Below, piece after piece: positions 42,094 to 50,456 of a stretch of DNA of 63,519 bases. Position 1 is the stretch's first letter, and each line of letters starts with the position of its first letter. A program made the position numbers and the translations under genes. The stretch is from a virus. The stretch spans positions 1 to 63,519 of IMG/VR virus record IMGVR_UViG_3300042691_029474; one strand, given 5' to 3'. A model generated the notes under the pieces. That model saw only the letters and a list, made by a program, of their open reading frames with translations. It did no database searches and was not told where the DNA came from.

Positions 42094-42926
42094 GCGAGTG
42101 GGGATCCTTCCTTGTCGTTGGCGTGGTTCATCCACGAGGTGTAGTGCAGGGAGTAGGAGAGTTTGTCAACTGCTGATCGGTCTGGGGTGTCAGGAAGATC
42201 GGACGACCTGATCGCGGCCTCGAGGACGTGCTCGAAGTGGTCCGCAGCCTCAAGGATCTCCTCGTAAGAAACCTCGCCCCTCCGGACGGCACGGATCTGG
42301 TCGCGCTCGGTCTCAGGCATCGGGAGTGTGATGACTCCGTGGCGCATGAGTTCGGTCCCCTGGACCGTGAGGCGAAGCATGTGGGCGGCGAACTTCGGAT
42401 CGAAGCCGTACTTGGCGAAGAGTTCGGGCCGATTGACGCGAGGTGATCGGACTCCGGCTCGAGAGTCGACCATCCGCTCGCGCTGAGATCGGGCGTATCC
42501 GAGGTGACGGTATCCCGCCTTCTTGGAGAGGAAGATGTTGCGGTTAGAGAACAGATGAGCGGCGCCTGATCCGTAGAACAGAAATCGGTCGCGAGGTGCG
42601 AACAGCGGAGCGAGGATCGAAGGGTTGCCGTCGGATGCGAGACGGAGGTACTTGCGGAGGGAGTAGATGCTGTGATCGATGTCGCCGGGGCGCGATCGGT
42701 TGCCCTTGCCAGCGGTGCGGTACTCGAGTCCCTCGAAGGGGGCGATACCGAGGACGTCGGAAGGGGGCATGATCGTGACGGACATCAGGTCGATGTCGGA
42801 GTCGGTGGTGGTGTCACTGAGTCCGTAGAGTTCGGAGCCGACACGGCAGGTGAAGATGATGTAGTCGGTGGCCTTCTCGTAGACATCGAGCGGGACGGAG
42901 CAGTAGGGGGTCGCGTTCGTGGTCAT
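42090..42926 (-). CDS. Predicted nucleotidyltransferase
   Basis: 278 residues from MTTNATPYC. VGSELYG at 29-35 and DSDIDLM at 42-48 form the GS...DxD signature of the polymerase-beta-like nucleotidyltransferase fold. It may add nucleotides to RNA or proteins; possibly linked to the nearby kinase-phosphatase in RNA repair, but that is inference only. Confidence 0.75.
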   Translation of the reverse strand: MTTNATPYCSVPLDVYEKATDYIIFTCRVGSELYGLSDTTTDSDIDLMSVTIMPPSDVLGIAPFEGLEYRTAGKGNRSRPGDIDHSIYSLRKYLRLASDGNPSILAPLFAPRDRFLFYGSGAAHLFSNRNIFLSKKAGYRHLGYARSQRERMVDSRAGVRSPRVNRPELFAKYGFDPKFAAHMLRLTVQGTELMRHGVITLPMPETERDQIRAVRRGEVSYEEILEAADHFEHVLEAAIRSSDLPDTPDRSAVDKLSYSLHYTSWMNHANDKEGSPLA

Positions 42927-43258
42927 AGGAACAGCGCCTCGATCTCTGGTCCGTTGATTGTCAACGTGGTGAGACGGACCTCGCCTCTGTCTTCGACGGT
43001 GTAGGTGTTCGCGGTGAGTGCGGAGAAGGTTCCGTACCCGCCGGGGGCATTGAGTACGACGGCGATGTGAACACAAGCGACTCGGCGTCCGGCTGGGAGG
43101 GTGACGGGGATGTGCACGTCGCGGAAGTCCAGCGAGGCTCCTCCGCGGTAGGTATTGATCTGCATGACATCGACTTCCACAATGGGACTAGCAACGGTGT
43201 CGTCCTCGCCAGGTCGGACTTCGACGAGTTGGACATCGGCGGTCGCGGGCGGCGTCAT
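42923..43258 (-). CDS. Hypothetical beta-rich protein
   Basis: 111 residues, a likely jelly-roll or Ig-like fold (GASLDFRDVHIPVTLPAGRRVACVHIAVVL). Four-base overlaps on both sides. Virion or regulatory role unknown. Confidence 0.6.
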   Translation of the reverse strand: MTPPATADVQLVEVRPGEDDTVASPIVEVDVMQINTYRGGASLDFRDVHIPVTLPAGRRVACVHIAVVLNAPGGYGTFSALTANTYTVEDRGEVRLTTLTINGPEIEALFL

Positions 43259-43632
43259 CGGCTGTCCTGGGAGGCGTGATAGTTGGTATGGAGGGGGCGG
43301 TCGACGACGAGGGAGCCGCAGGTGCGGCAGAGGAATCCGGGCATCGGGACGGAGTAGGGATTGGGGATGAGTCCCAGAGCCATGACGGCGTCGGGGGCGT
43401 AGTACTGGGTGAGGGGGGCGGAGGGCGTCGGGGCGTAGAGCGGGCCGGTGTAGTCCTCGGTGATCTGGATGAGGTCGTCCTTAGCCAGACGAGTAAGGGC
43501 GCCCTTGATCCCCTGGGCGGTGTAGGTGTTCAGGTTGTGGGTGAAGGTGAAGAGAGGGAGGGGACGGCCAGAGGCGGCGTAGCGGGTGACGGCGAGGTCG
43601 AGCACCTTATCCTTGAGGGTGATGGTGGTCAT
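43255..43632 (-). CDS. Hypothetical protein, winged-helix-like
   Basis: 125 residues from MTTITLKDKVLD. AQGIKGALTRLAKDDLIQI resembles a winged helix, and CRTC near the end may be half of a zinc site. Possible DNA-binding protein. Confidence 0.55.
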   Translation of the reverse strand: MTTITLKDKVLDLAVTRYAASGRPLPLFTFTHNLNTYTAQGIKGALTRLAKDDLIQITEDYTGPLYAPTPSAPLTQYYAPDAVMALGLIPNPYSVPMPGFLCRTCGSLVVDRPLHTNYHASQDSR

Positions 43633-44396
43633 CAGGCACCGTACCGGCGCTGGAGTTCGGTCAGGCTGGCGATGAGTTCGGCGACCTCGGGAGTGTTGGG
43701 CAGGCTCGCGGTGAACGTGACGTGCGTCTGGCGGGGGGCGTTGACCTGGGTCTCGATTGGCGAGGCGGTATGCTCGCGGTTGAGGGAGGGGATGGTATCG
43801 GTGACTAGGATGTCGAGAGCGCAATCGAAGGCGCGGTCGCGCAGGTCGCGGTAGTTCTTGAGGCAGCGCTTGTGTACCGCCTTGGGGATCGGGCGGAGAT
43901 CGAAGCCGATACCGAGATCGGGAGCGAAGTACTCGGAGTCGGCGATGTCGGCGGTGCGGTAGACCTGGCCGTCGCCGTGATCGTAGGAGTTGACGAGGGT
44001 CGCGCCGAATACGCCGGAGATCTCGTGGAGGGTGCGGCGGTTGCGGAGGACGAACAGGTACTGGGATGCGACGTCGTAATCGGAGAAGTAGTGGTCGAAC
44101 GCGAGCACGACGTCGGACGTGGTGGCGTCGTTGGGGAGCGGGGTGGTGGTGTCGTCGAAGACGATGAAGGTATCGGTCTGGGTGTCGTAGAGAACGTCGG
44201 AGTAGGACGGAGAGTCGGCGCTGAGCAGTTCGACGAGGTAGTCGTAGAAGAGGTCGAGGAACTCCGAGGCCGCTTGGCGAGCAGTGGAGAGATCGGACAA
44301 GGTGTTCAGCGCGGCGGTGACGGTGTCGACCTGCTTGAGGGTGAGGACCTTGTCGAGGAGGTCAGGGGTGTGATGGGTCGCGATGGAGTAGGTCAT
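43632..44396 (-). CDS. Hypothetical protein
   Basis: 254 residues, helical first half, ending LIASLTELQRRYGA. TGATG junction with the next gene. No family recognised. Confidence 0.6.
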   Translation of the reverse strand: MTYSIATHHTPDLLDKVLTLKQVDTVTAALNTLSDLSTARQAASEFLDLFYDYLVELLSADSPSYSDVLYDTQTDTFIVFDDTTTPLPNDATTSDVVLAFDHYFSDYDVASQYLFVLRNRRTLHEISGVFGATLVNSYDHGDGQVYRTADIADSEYFAPDLGIGFDLRPIPKAVHKRCLKNYRDLRDRAFDCALDILVTDTIPSLNREHTASPIETQVNAPRQTHVTFTASLPNTPEVAELIASLTELQRRYGA

Positions 44397-44416
44397 TGGG
44401 TCGTCCTTTCATATGA

Positions 44417-44806
44417 TTAGCGGCAGTCGGTTGGGGGAACGTCGATGACCTCGTCGGGGAGAGTGGAGCCACGGAGGGAGTCGGGCCCGTAATCAGCGGA
44501 CAGCACGTTGTACTCAATGCGCGCGGAGAGGCAGATCTCAGTGAGGTCCTGGAGACTATTGAGAGCGGGCCCGTCATTCGGGTCGGACCGGAGAATCTCA
44601 GTGACCCGCTCGATCTCAACGTCAGTGTCCCGGATCTCGGTGTAGAGGGTCCCGAGAGTGCTCTGGACCTCGGCATTAGTGAGGCGGGTCTCGGACGAGG
44701 TGCGGATTAGGTCGATGCTGAGAACGCCATAGAGCACGCTGGCAATAAGAGACATCGAGAAGATGGAGAGCAGGGCCAGAGAGCGGAAGTCGCGGGGCTC
44801 GGACAT
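44417..44806 (-). CDS. Single-pass membrane protein
   Basis: 129 residues. An N-terminal helix (SLALLSIFSMSLIASVLYGVL) followed by an extracytoplasmic coiled region with two Cys. Preceded by a strong promoter. No family recognised. Confidence 0.6.
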   Translation of the reverse strand: MSEPRDFRSLALLSIFSMSLIASVLYGVLSIDLIRTSSETRLTNAEVQSTLGTLYTEIRDTDVEIERVTEILRSDPNDGPALNSLQDLTEICLSARIEYNVLSADYGPDSLRGSTLPDEVIDVPPTDCR

Positions 44807-44841
44807 GTGGGGATCCTTTCTTTAGAGGACAGTCTGACGGC

Positions 44842-44870
44842 AGACTAGCGGGGAGGCGTGGGCCTGTCAA
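44842..44870 (-). promoter_or_regulatory. Strong promoter for the membrane protein gene
   Basis: TTGACA, 17-base spacer, TAGTCT; -35 abuts the stop of the gene upstream. Confidence 0.8.
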
Positions 44871-45548
44871 CTAGATCTCGAGCCAGGTGGATTCGATCTC
44901 GCGGGCGCAGGAGTCAGCGCAGGCGACGACGGTCTTGGTCATGGTGTCGTCGGTGAAGACGGCCTCAAGGAACTTGCCGGACTGCCCGCAGTGGTCGCAG
45001 GGCACCAGCCAGGTCAGGGACTTATCGAGGTCGTGCGGCTTGGGAACGGTGGCCGGAACTCCGGTGTGCTTGGCGGCGGTGTGCTCCCGCTGGCGGAGCG
45101 CGTTGGTCTCGAAGATGGAGACGAGAGCGGCCTGGAGGGGAGGGAGGGGGAGCGTGGTGATCCGCTTGCTGATGGATCCGTCTGAGCGGAACTTCGGGTG
45201 ATAGCGGCGGAACTTGTTGCCGTAGTGCTTGACGGCCAGGACGGGACGGAATCCTGGGCAGATGCAGGCGGGGGTCGCCCGACCGAGCGGGGAGGCCTTG
45301 TCTTCCTTGCGAACGTGGACGAAGCAGCCGCACATCTCCTCGCCGCCGCCGCCCTCTTCGAGGGGTGCCGCGAGCCAGGTGAAGGTGTTCTCCTCGGGAG
45401 AGTCGGAGTGGAACTCGCGGGAGTGTCCACAGAGGCAGATGATGCTCGTTGTGAGGCGAGTGTGGTAGTCGGAAATAGTGATGTTTCGTCTTTCAATGTA
45501 GGACTGGATAGCAATGCTCGCGGCATCGGTTCCGTAGGGCTCAGTCAT
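44871..45548 (-). CDS. Hypothetical multi-cysteine protein
   Basis: 225 residues from MTEPYGTDAAS. Two Cys/His-rich segments (ICLCGH...CGCF, CICPG) and a late CDHCGQSG/CADSC pair suggest two zinc sites. AAGGAGAA precedes the ATG. First gene of the long minus block. Confidence 0.65.
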   Translation of the reverse strand: MTEPYGTDAASIAIQSYIERRNITISDYHTRLTTSIICLCGHSREFHSDSPEENTFTWLAAPLEEGGGGEEMCGCFVHVRKEDKASPLGRATPACICPGFRPVLAVKHYGNKFRRYHPKFRSDGSISKRITTLPLPPLQAALVSIFETNALRQREHTAAKHTGVPATVPKPHDLDKSLTWLVPCDHCGQSGKFLEAVFTDDTMTKTVVACADSCAREIESTWLEI

Positions 45549-45580
45549 GGTTTCTCCTTGGGTCCGGGAATGTTGGTAGG

Positions 45581-45609
45581 AGCGTAGCACAGGTTGGATC
45601 TAGGAGCAA
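45581..45609 (-). promoter_or_regulatory. Promoter of the leftward block
   Basis: TTGCTC, 17-base spacer, TACGCT. Confidence 0.55.
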
Positions 45610-45956
45610 ACTCAGGAGTCTGACTAGCGCGCGGTTCCGGAATAGGAGCAGTTAGAGCCATGTAGGAGGCCGAGAGAGCCGATTCTACCGTACGAGAAAC
45701 TGATGTATCGGAGGGAGTCGCCCGTATTGTCCCTGATGTCCGAATCTAAGTTTGTGAATAGCCAAATAGGAAAATGTTTGTTCAGTAGTAGTGTGTTCCG
45801 CACTTCTCACACGGTTACGCCTCGCTGAAACTACCCTCTCTAAGTATAACTCCAAATATACAGAAAAGCAAGACCGTATGAATAGTCCGGAACACACTAC
45901 TACTTTTCCTACATGATCCTAGAATCAAACATTTTCGAGCCCCTCGATCTGCCCGT
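45610..45956. other. AT-richer intergenic region, candidate origin or control region
   Basis: About 350 bases without a credible gene between divergent transcription blocks; the part from 45720 to 45940 is clearly more AT-rich than its surroundings. It holds two nested inverted repeats (45771-45935), several AAATA/TATAA stretches and two TCCGGAA sequences, inside a TTCCGGAA palindrome at about 45635 and at about 45886. Short frames on either strand here lack ribosome sites. Confidence 0.5.
45771..45935. repeat. Nested inverted repeat
   Basis: AGTAGTAGTGTGTTCCG at 45784-45800 is perfectly inverted at 45888-45904 (17 bp). Outside it AAAATGTTTG at 45771-45780 is perfectly inverted at 45926-45935. 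The distance between inner and outer arms differs (3 versus 21 bases). Confidence 0.85.
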
Positions 45957-45985
45957 TTGACAGCCGTCGCCAGACCTGCTAGGTT
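45957..45985 (+). promoter_or_regulatory. Rightward promoter, leaderless
   Basis: TTGACA, 17-base spacer, TAGGTT with TGC before the -10; the ATG of the next gene follows six bases later, so the transcript should start at the codon. Confidence 0.75.
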
Positions 45986-45991
45986 CCCGCC

Positions 45992-46225
45992 ATGATCACC
46001 ACTCAACCGACATCCCCGTGGACAAAAAACGACACCGTGATGATCGCCGTCACCGTCATCGGGGTGCTCGTCCCCTTCCTCCTCGGGATGCTTCTGGCCC
46101 GCGGGATGCTCGGCTCGTACCACGATGGCTACTGCGCTGCTCTGAACTCCGAAGTCCTCGACGGAGGACGCGGCGGCACACCTGCCTGCGTCGACCCTGA
46201 TGGCCGAGTCACGATACTCCCCTGA
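45992..46225 (+). CDS. Small membrane protein
   Basis: 77 residues. One helix (VMIAVTVIGVLVPFLLGMLLA) and a short outer part with two Cys (GYCAAL, PACVDP). Transcribed from a strong leaderless promoter away from the main minus block, so it may be expressed at a different time. Confidence 0.7.
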   Translation: MITTQPTSPWTKNDTVMIAVTVIGVLVPFLLGMLLARGMLGSYHDGYCAALNSEVLDGGRGGTPACVDPDGRVTILP

Positions 46226-46392
46226 TGACCACCCCGATCTCCCGTTACCCCCTCCGGAGCCCCTGTGCGCTCTCTGAGCGCCTTGACCGGCTCATTCACG
46301 TTCAACTACCCCACTTCATCCACCCAATCGCTCCACGGACCGCACAGCGCCTCCAACGCACCTCACCACGCTGGGGCTGGCGAGTGCGCTAG
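46225..46392 (+). CDS. Possible small basic protein
   Basis: 55 residues, Arg/Pro-rich, starting at an ATG that overlaps the upstream stop (TGATG). Composition could also be that of untranslated sequence, so support is modest. Confidence 0.35.
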   Translation: MTTPISRYPLRSPCALSERLDRLIHVQLPHFIHPIAPRTAQRLQRTSPRWGWRVR

Positions 46393-46395
46393 GAT
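46390..46395 (+). promoter_or_regulatory. -10 box of a likely leaderless gene
   Basis: TAGGAT ends six bases before the next ATG, as at 8165 and 45980. No clear -35. Confidence 0.4.
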
Positions 46396-46401
46396 TTCAC
46401 C

Positions 46402-46809
46402 ATGAGCAACGAGGAGGAACCGGACGCGCTCGACGCAGCCTTGGCTGACTTCGAGGAGATTGTCGTGACCCGTGAAGAGGCGGGCAAGATGGCCGAGCGC
46501 TTAGGCAGAGGACTCGAGGTCTACCTCGAGCATCACCCCTCCCTGGTCGGGGTCATCGGTTTGACACGGGACACGATCACCGGTATGCTGGAATCGGCTG
46601 GCGCCATCTCCTCGCTTATTCCTGCGATCAGGTACTTGATCACCGACGAGGACATGACCGTCCTGGACCACGCCGCCCTGTCTTCCCTGATCGAGATGGT
46701 TGCCGAGCAGCGCGAACTTCTTCACGCGATCACCGACTCCCTCGATGTGGTCGACGAGATCAACCACGCCCACAAACCAGAACTACTCGGCCTCAAGGAG
46801 ACCGAGTAG
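46402..46809 (+). CDS. Hypothetical helical protein
   Basis: 135 residues, acidic and helical throughout (EEPDALDAALADFEEI, MVAEQRELLHAITDSLDVVDEINHAH). No Shine-Dalgarno is seen. Converges with the HTH gene; the 18-bp element lies in the 22-base gap between them. Confidence 0.65.
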   Translation: MSNEEEPDALDAALADFEEIVVTREEAGKMAERLGRGLEVYLEHHPSLVGVIGLTRDTITGMLESAGAISSLIPAIRYLITDEDMTVLDHAALSSLIEMVAEQRELLHAITDSLDVVDEINHAHKPELLGLKETE

Positions 46810-46816
46810 CCTGGTA

Positions 46817-46834
46817 GTGCGTGAACGTGAGTTA
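46817..46834 (-). repeat. 18-bp element, copy 1
   Basis: TAACTCACGTTCACGCAC; its TAA is the stop of the HTH gene. Lies between convergent genes and has no promoter downstream, unlike the other copies. Confidence 0.9.
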
Positions 46835-47590
46835 GACCAGCAGCCCCTTCACCGCTGCCTCGTGCTCAGCCCAATTGATCACCGCTCGCCAAGATCCAGC
46901 GAGACTCAGGATCGCACCGGTACCCGGAAGGTCCCCGCCCTTCTCCCTCCGCCACCGGTCGTAGGCGGCCATCGATGACTCACCCGTCGCGGCGAACTCG
47001 ATCATGGTGTCCTCGATGTCCTCCTGGCTCCACCGGTTCCGTCGGCTTACCTGCCTGACCGGGATCCCAGCCAGTTCCATGGCATCCGACCAGGACCCGA
47101 ACCGCGATACGAGCGCGTTTGCCCCGGGCCATTGGGGATTGCTTTTCCGGAGCGCGGTGTAGGGATCGACCGATAGGTACCTCGCACCCCTGGTCTCAAG
47201 GATCGCCCACGCCTCCTGAACCGCTGCCAGCATCTCGTCATCGGTGTACTTTCGCCACGTCACCGTCGGCAACTTGGGGAGCGTCCGATCCGTCATCCCG
47301 AGCGACCGCAGGTGCCGGTCGAGCGTTGGAGCGGAGATCTCGAGCGCGTCGCAGGCGTCCTGGACGTAGAACCGCTTGTGCTCATCGGCGTACGCCCGGA
47401 CCCGCTTGCGTAGGGCGACCGCTTCTCGAGTGAGCGCGTGGTTCGGCACGGGGAGCGTCCCGGCCTCGTACTCCTGGAGGAGGATGTTGCAGATGGTCAT
47501 CCGCCCGACTCCGGTGTGCTTTTGGATCCGCGCGTTCGACTCACCGCTGCGTGCGAGGGTGACGATCGTGTTCCTCATGGTCTGGTTCAT
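46832..47590 (-). CDS. Multi-HTH DNA-binding protein
   Basis: 252 residues. N-terminal HTH (RSGESNARIQKHTGVGRMTICNIL), a second (VQDACDALEISAPTLDRHLRSLG), then two W-x-EE repeats (YTDDEMLAAVQEAWAIL...LVSRFGSWSDAMELAG and WSQEDIEDTMIEFAA...AGSWRAVINWAEH). Same layout as the 22.1-kb protein. Last gene of the MoxR/VWA operon and flanked by the 18-bp element, so it is a candidate to bind it. Confidence 0.7.
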   Translation of the reverse strand: MNQTMRNTIVTLARSGESNARIQKHTGVGRMTICNILLQEYEAGTLPVPNHALTREAVALRKRVRAYADEHKRFYVQDACDALEISAPTLDRHLRSLGMTDRTLPKLPTVTWRKYTDDEMLAAVQEAWAILETRGARYLSVDPYTALRKSNPQWPGANALVSRFGSWSDAMELAGIPVRQVSRRNRWSQEDIEDTMIEFAATGESSMAAYDRWRREKGGDLPGTGAILSLAGSWRAVINWAEHEAAVKGLLV

Positions 47591-49290
47591 CTGTGTTCCT
47601 TTCTCGTACGAATAGACTGGTAGATGTCGATCACGCCTTGCACTGCTGCGTCAGGCTTGACAGATACGTCGATGTGTGCATCGAAGTGGTTGTTGTACGC
47701 CTCATGGATGCTCATCACGATCCCACCCTTGTGGCGGAATCTGGTCAGCGCCATCTCGGTGTAGATGGACTGCGACTCGCGGACGAGTTCCCAGTCCGTC
47801 GCGACGATCAGGAGTCTGACCCCCGGCGCGTTCTCGAGATCGATCGCGGTGGTGACCGCTTCCCACGCCTCGTAGAAGTTCTCGAACGACCCGTCGGCCG
47901 GGTAGTGGTTGACCACCTGATCCTTGTGTGAGTAAGAATCTTCGATGAGCCGACCTGTCGAGGACATGGAGGCGACCGCGACCTTACCGTCCACGTCGCG
48001 TACCGCTCCGGCCAGGGCCCACCCCAGCGAAGTCGTCGTCTCCGACAGCGCCGTCATGGATCCGGACTGATCGATGATCACCCCTACCGAGATCGGGACC
48101 ATCGGGTCAGCCCGCCGGTCCACCCGTCGGAACGGGGAGACCGATGCTCCGAGGAACGGGTCGATCTCGTTGAGCGCGTCGCGCTGCATGGCACGAGCGC
48201 CCGACAGCCTTCCGGGTGGGGCAGTCTCCCACCCCTCGGTTCGAGCGATGTCCGGATAGTTCAGATGGACAAGCGCCTCGCGCAACCTCGTCCGAAGCGC
48301 CCAGTCCCCACCCGTCGGAGGTCGCTCTTCCGCGGGTGGATCTCGTTTCAGGGAGATCGCGTAGTCCATCGATGCTTCGAGCGCAACTTCCTCGAACGCC
48401 TGCTCCACCGCTTCGGCCTTCGCTGCTTCCTCGGCACCCATCTGCTCGATGGTCGCCTTCGCGACGGCTTTCCGTAGCCGCTCCATCTCTGCGGCTTCCG
48501 GATCGAGTTGATCGAGGATCGCGCACCAGCGTTCCATCAACCGCTGGAAGATCTCGCCTTGCCGCTCGAACGGCCTGCCAGGGAGGATGTCCGCCTCCGC
48601 GATAATGCCCCGAAGTTCTTCCGTGTGCTCATCCCCGAGGATCGCTCGAGCAGCGAGCGCGGACTCCGTCTCGATCCCGAGACGGTAGAAGTGCTGGGTC
48701 GCGAACGTGAGCACATACTCAGCGTTGTCCACCCCTTCCTCCGTGATGGTCTCGAGGTTAGTCACGTGAGCAAGCAGCGTCAGCATCCGCTCCGACGTCT
48801 CGTTCGTCGTCCCGCGGAACGCGACCCCCTGGTCTTCGTGGACTCCGCGTGACTGCATCTCCGCAACCCCTGCCGAATCCGCGACGACCTCGTTCAGGAC
48901 GGTGTTGGCTGTCTGGCTCTTCGGATGATCAATGGTTGCCATGAGGACGGTGCTCGGGGTGAGCAGGTGTCCGACCTCGTGCCAGAAGGCAGCGATGACC
49001 GATGGCGCGAAGTCCACAAGACCTTGCTTTGGATTGATGTCCGTGGCGACCGCGAACACGGGGATCAGCGCATCCTTACCCTCGAGCGCGTGCCCGTTGA
49101 TGAAGATCGACATGTGGTCCGTATCACAACAGGCGAGCCCACCTGAGGGGTTCTCAACGAATCCCACCCGTCCACCAGGGCACGGACCAGCGCTGAGTGT
49201 GTACGTGAGGATCTGAGCAGCGCTCGCCCATCCTCGCTGCGGCTTCCACCACTGTGCTACCTTCTCGTGGACCAAGTGGTTGATTGTCAC
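47587..49290 (-). CDS. VWA protein with N-terminal metallopeptidase-like domain (DUF2201-like)
   Basis: 567 residues from a GTG. Residues 60-140 contain FWHEVGHLL (His104, Glu105, His108) and NEVVAD (Glu134), a plausible zinc site of gluzincin type. A charged middle region leads to a C-terminal von Willebrand A domain with the MIDAS motif DQSGS at 407-411. Such proteins partner MoxR-type AAA+ ATPases; the ATPase is the gene just upstream, overlapping by four bases. Confidence 0.85.
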   Translation of the reverse strand: MTINHLVHEKVAQWWKPQRGWASAAQILTYTLSAGPCPGGRVGFVENPSGGLACCDTDHMSIFINGHALEGKDALIPVFAVATDINPKQGLVDFAPSVIAAFWHEVGHLLTPSTVLMATIDHPKSQTANTVLNEVVADSAGVAEMQSRGVHEDQGVAFRGTTNETSERMLTLLAHVTNLETITEEGVDNAEYVLTFATQHFYRLGIETESALAARAILGDEHTEELRGIIAEADILPGRPFERQGEIFQRLMERWCAILDQLDPEAAEMERLRKAVAKATIEQMGAEEAAKAEAVEQAFEEVALEASMDYAISLKRDPPAEERPPTGGDWALRTRLREALVHLNYPDIARTEGWETAPPGRLSGARAMQRDALNEIDPFLGASVSPFRRVDRRADPMVPISVGVIIDQSGSMTALSETTTSLGWALAGAVRDVDGKVAVASMSSTGRLIEDSYSHKDQVVNHYPADGSFENFYEAWEAVTTAIDLENAPGVRLLIVATDWELVRESQSIYTEMALTRFRHKGGIVMSIHEAYNNHFDAHIDVSVKPDAAVQGVIDIYQSIRTRKEHR

Positions 49291-50456
49291 AGAGACAACA
49301 CCTCGCCGTCAAGTCCTGCGCCAGCCTGGAGCGCGAGCGTCACCTGCGCAACCGAGTGCGAGGGAGCCATACCGATCAGCGCGTTGGCAGCGAACTGCTT
49401 GCCGAAGACCTCTTCGATCTTCGTACAAGCAAGCAACTCGCGTGTCTGCGGAGCCCAGGCGATCTCACCCCTCGTCCTTAGTCCTACGATCTGGTCAGCG
49501 ACATCCACAAGCCACCCGCGCACACCGATCTGCTCGAGCATGTCGTAGTCGGTCGTGACCTTGAGCGCGAACGAGAGTCGCGAGATGAGAGCCTCGGACA
49601 TGCGTACGCCGAGTGCGTTCGGGTTACCGGCGAACACCAGCGCGAATCCCTCAGCAGCGAAGACCGGCGGCATAGTCGGGTTCTGCTGAACCTCGATCAC
49701 CCCTCGCCCGTCGAGCAGCGGGTTGATGATCGAGATCACCCGTGCGTCGATCAGCCCGACCTCGTCGATGAACATCACGTGACCGTTCTTCATCGCACGA
49801 AGAAGCGGGCCGTCGACCCACTCGTAGTGATCGCCGACCTGCACCCAGGATCCAACGAAGGCCGCGGAGTCGGTGTCTGCATCGCCGACCAGCGTCTCGA
49901 GCCGCTCGCCGAACGCGGCCTCGATGAGCGCGGTCTTGCCGGTGCCCGGGTCGCCGTACAGGTACGGAACCAGACCAGCGGTCACCGCTTCGCGCAGCGA
50001 CTCGACGTCATCCGAGCCGTTGAACTTGCGTGAGTAATAGACCTCACCGTTCGGGCGGATGTACTTTCCGGGGACCCACGTTTCGACGGGTCGAACCGGG
50101 TCAACTGCGACTGGAGTCACGGGATCTTTCTCCTTCCAGATGGTGGTGTACGGGGTGAGGGGCGCGGCGTCAAGCGGACCGCTCGGGGTTTTGTCTGCGA
50201 TCTTCTTGATCTGCTCGAGCGCGTAGCGATCCTCTCGCCCGAGGCTCCCACCCTTCTCAAGGATGTCGACCAGGCGATCAGGAACTTGGTCGATGATCAC
50301 CCATCGGCGCGGCGCGACCTCAGCGTCGTCCAGCGTGGTCGGCGTGTGTCTGATGATCGCGAAGTCCAGCGAGCGCAGCGAGCACGTGCGGTCGGGCAGG
50401 CGGTAGTACAACCCGTGCTTCCCGCTTCCGGGGGCGAAGGCGTAGGCGCTAGGCAA
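49287..50456 (-). CDS. MoxR-type AAA+ ATPase
   Basis: 389 residues from the TTG at 50456, which has GGAGG 8 bp upstream and overlaps the previous stop by eight bases; the longer frame is not supported. Walker A GDPGTGKT at 168-175, Walker B FIDEVG with Asp231-Glu232, and the AGNPNALGVRMSEALISRL sensor/arginine-finger segment. Probably a chaperone-like ATPase acting on or with the VWA protein. Confidence 0.85.
   Translation of the reverse strand: MPSAYAFAPGSGKHGLYYRLPDRTCSLRSLDFAIIRHTPTTLDDAEVAPRRWVIIDQVPDRLVDILEKGGSLGREDRYALEQIKKIADKTPSGPLDAAPLTPYTTIWKEKDPVTPVAVDPVRPVETWVPGKYIRPNGEVYYSRKFNGSDDVESLREAVTAGLVPYLYGDPGTGKTALIEAAFGERLETLVGDADTDSAAFVGSWVQVGDHYEWVDGPLLRAMKNGHVMFIDEVGLIDARVISIINPLLDGRGVIEVQQNPTMPPVFAAEGFALVFAGNPNALGVRMSEALISRLSFALKVTTDYDMLEQIGVRGWLVDVADQIVGLRTRGEIAWAPQTRELLACTKIEEVFGKQFAANALIGMAPSHSVAQVTLALQAGAGLDGEVLSL

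Noticed and set aside
45685-46123. Minus-strand frames in the non-coding region
   Set aside because: No ribosome site and low-complexity products; the region is instead marked by inverted repeats and promoters.
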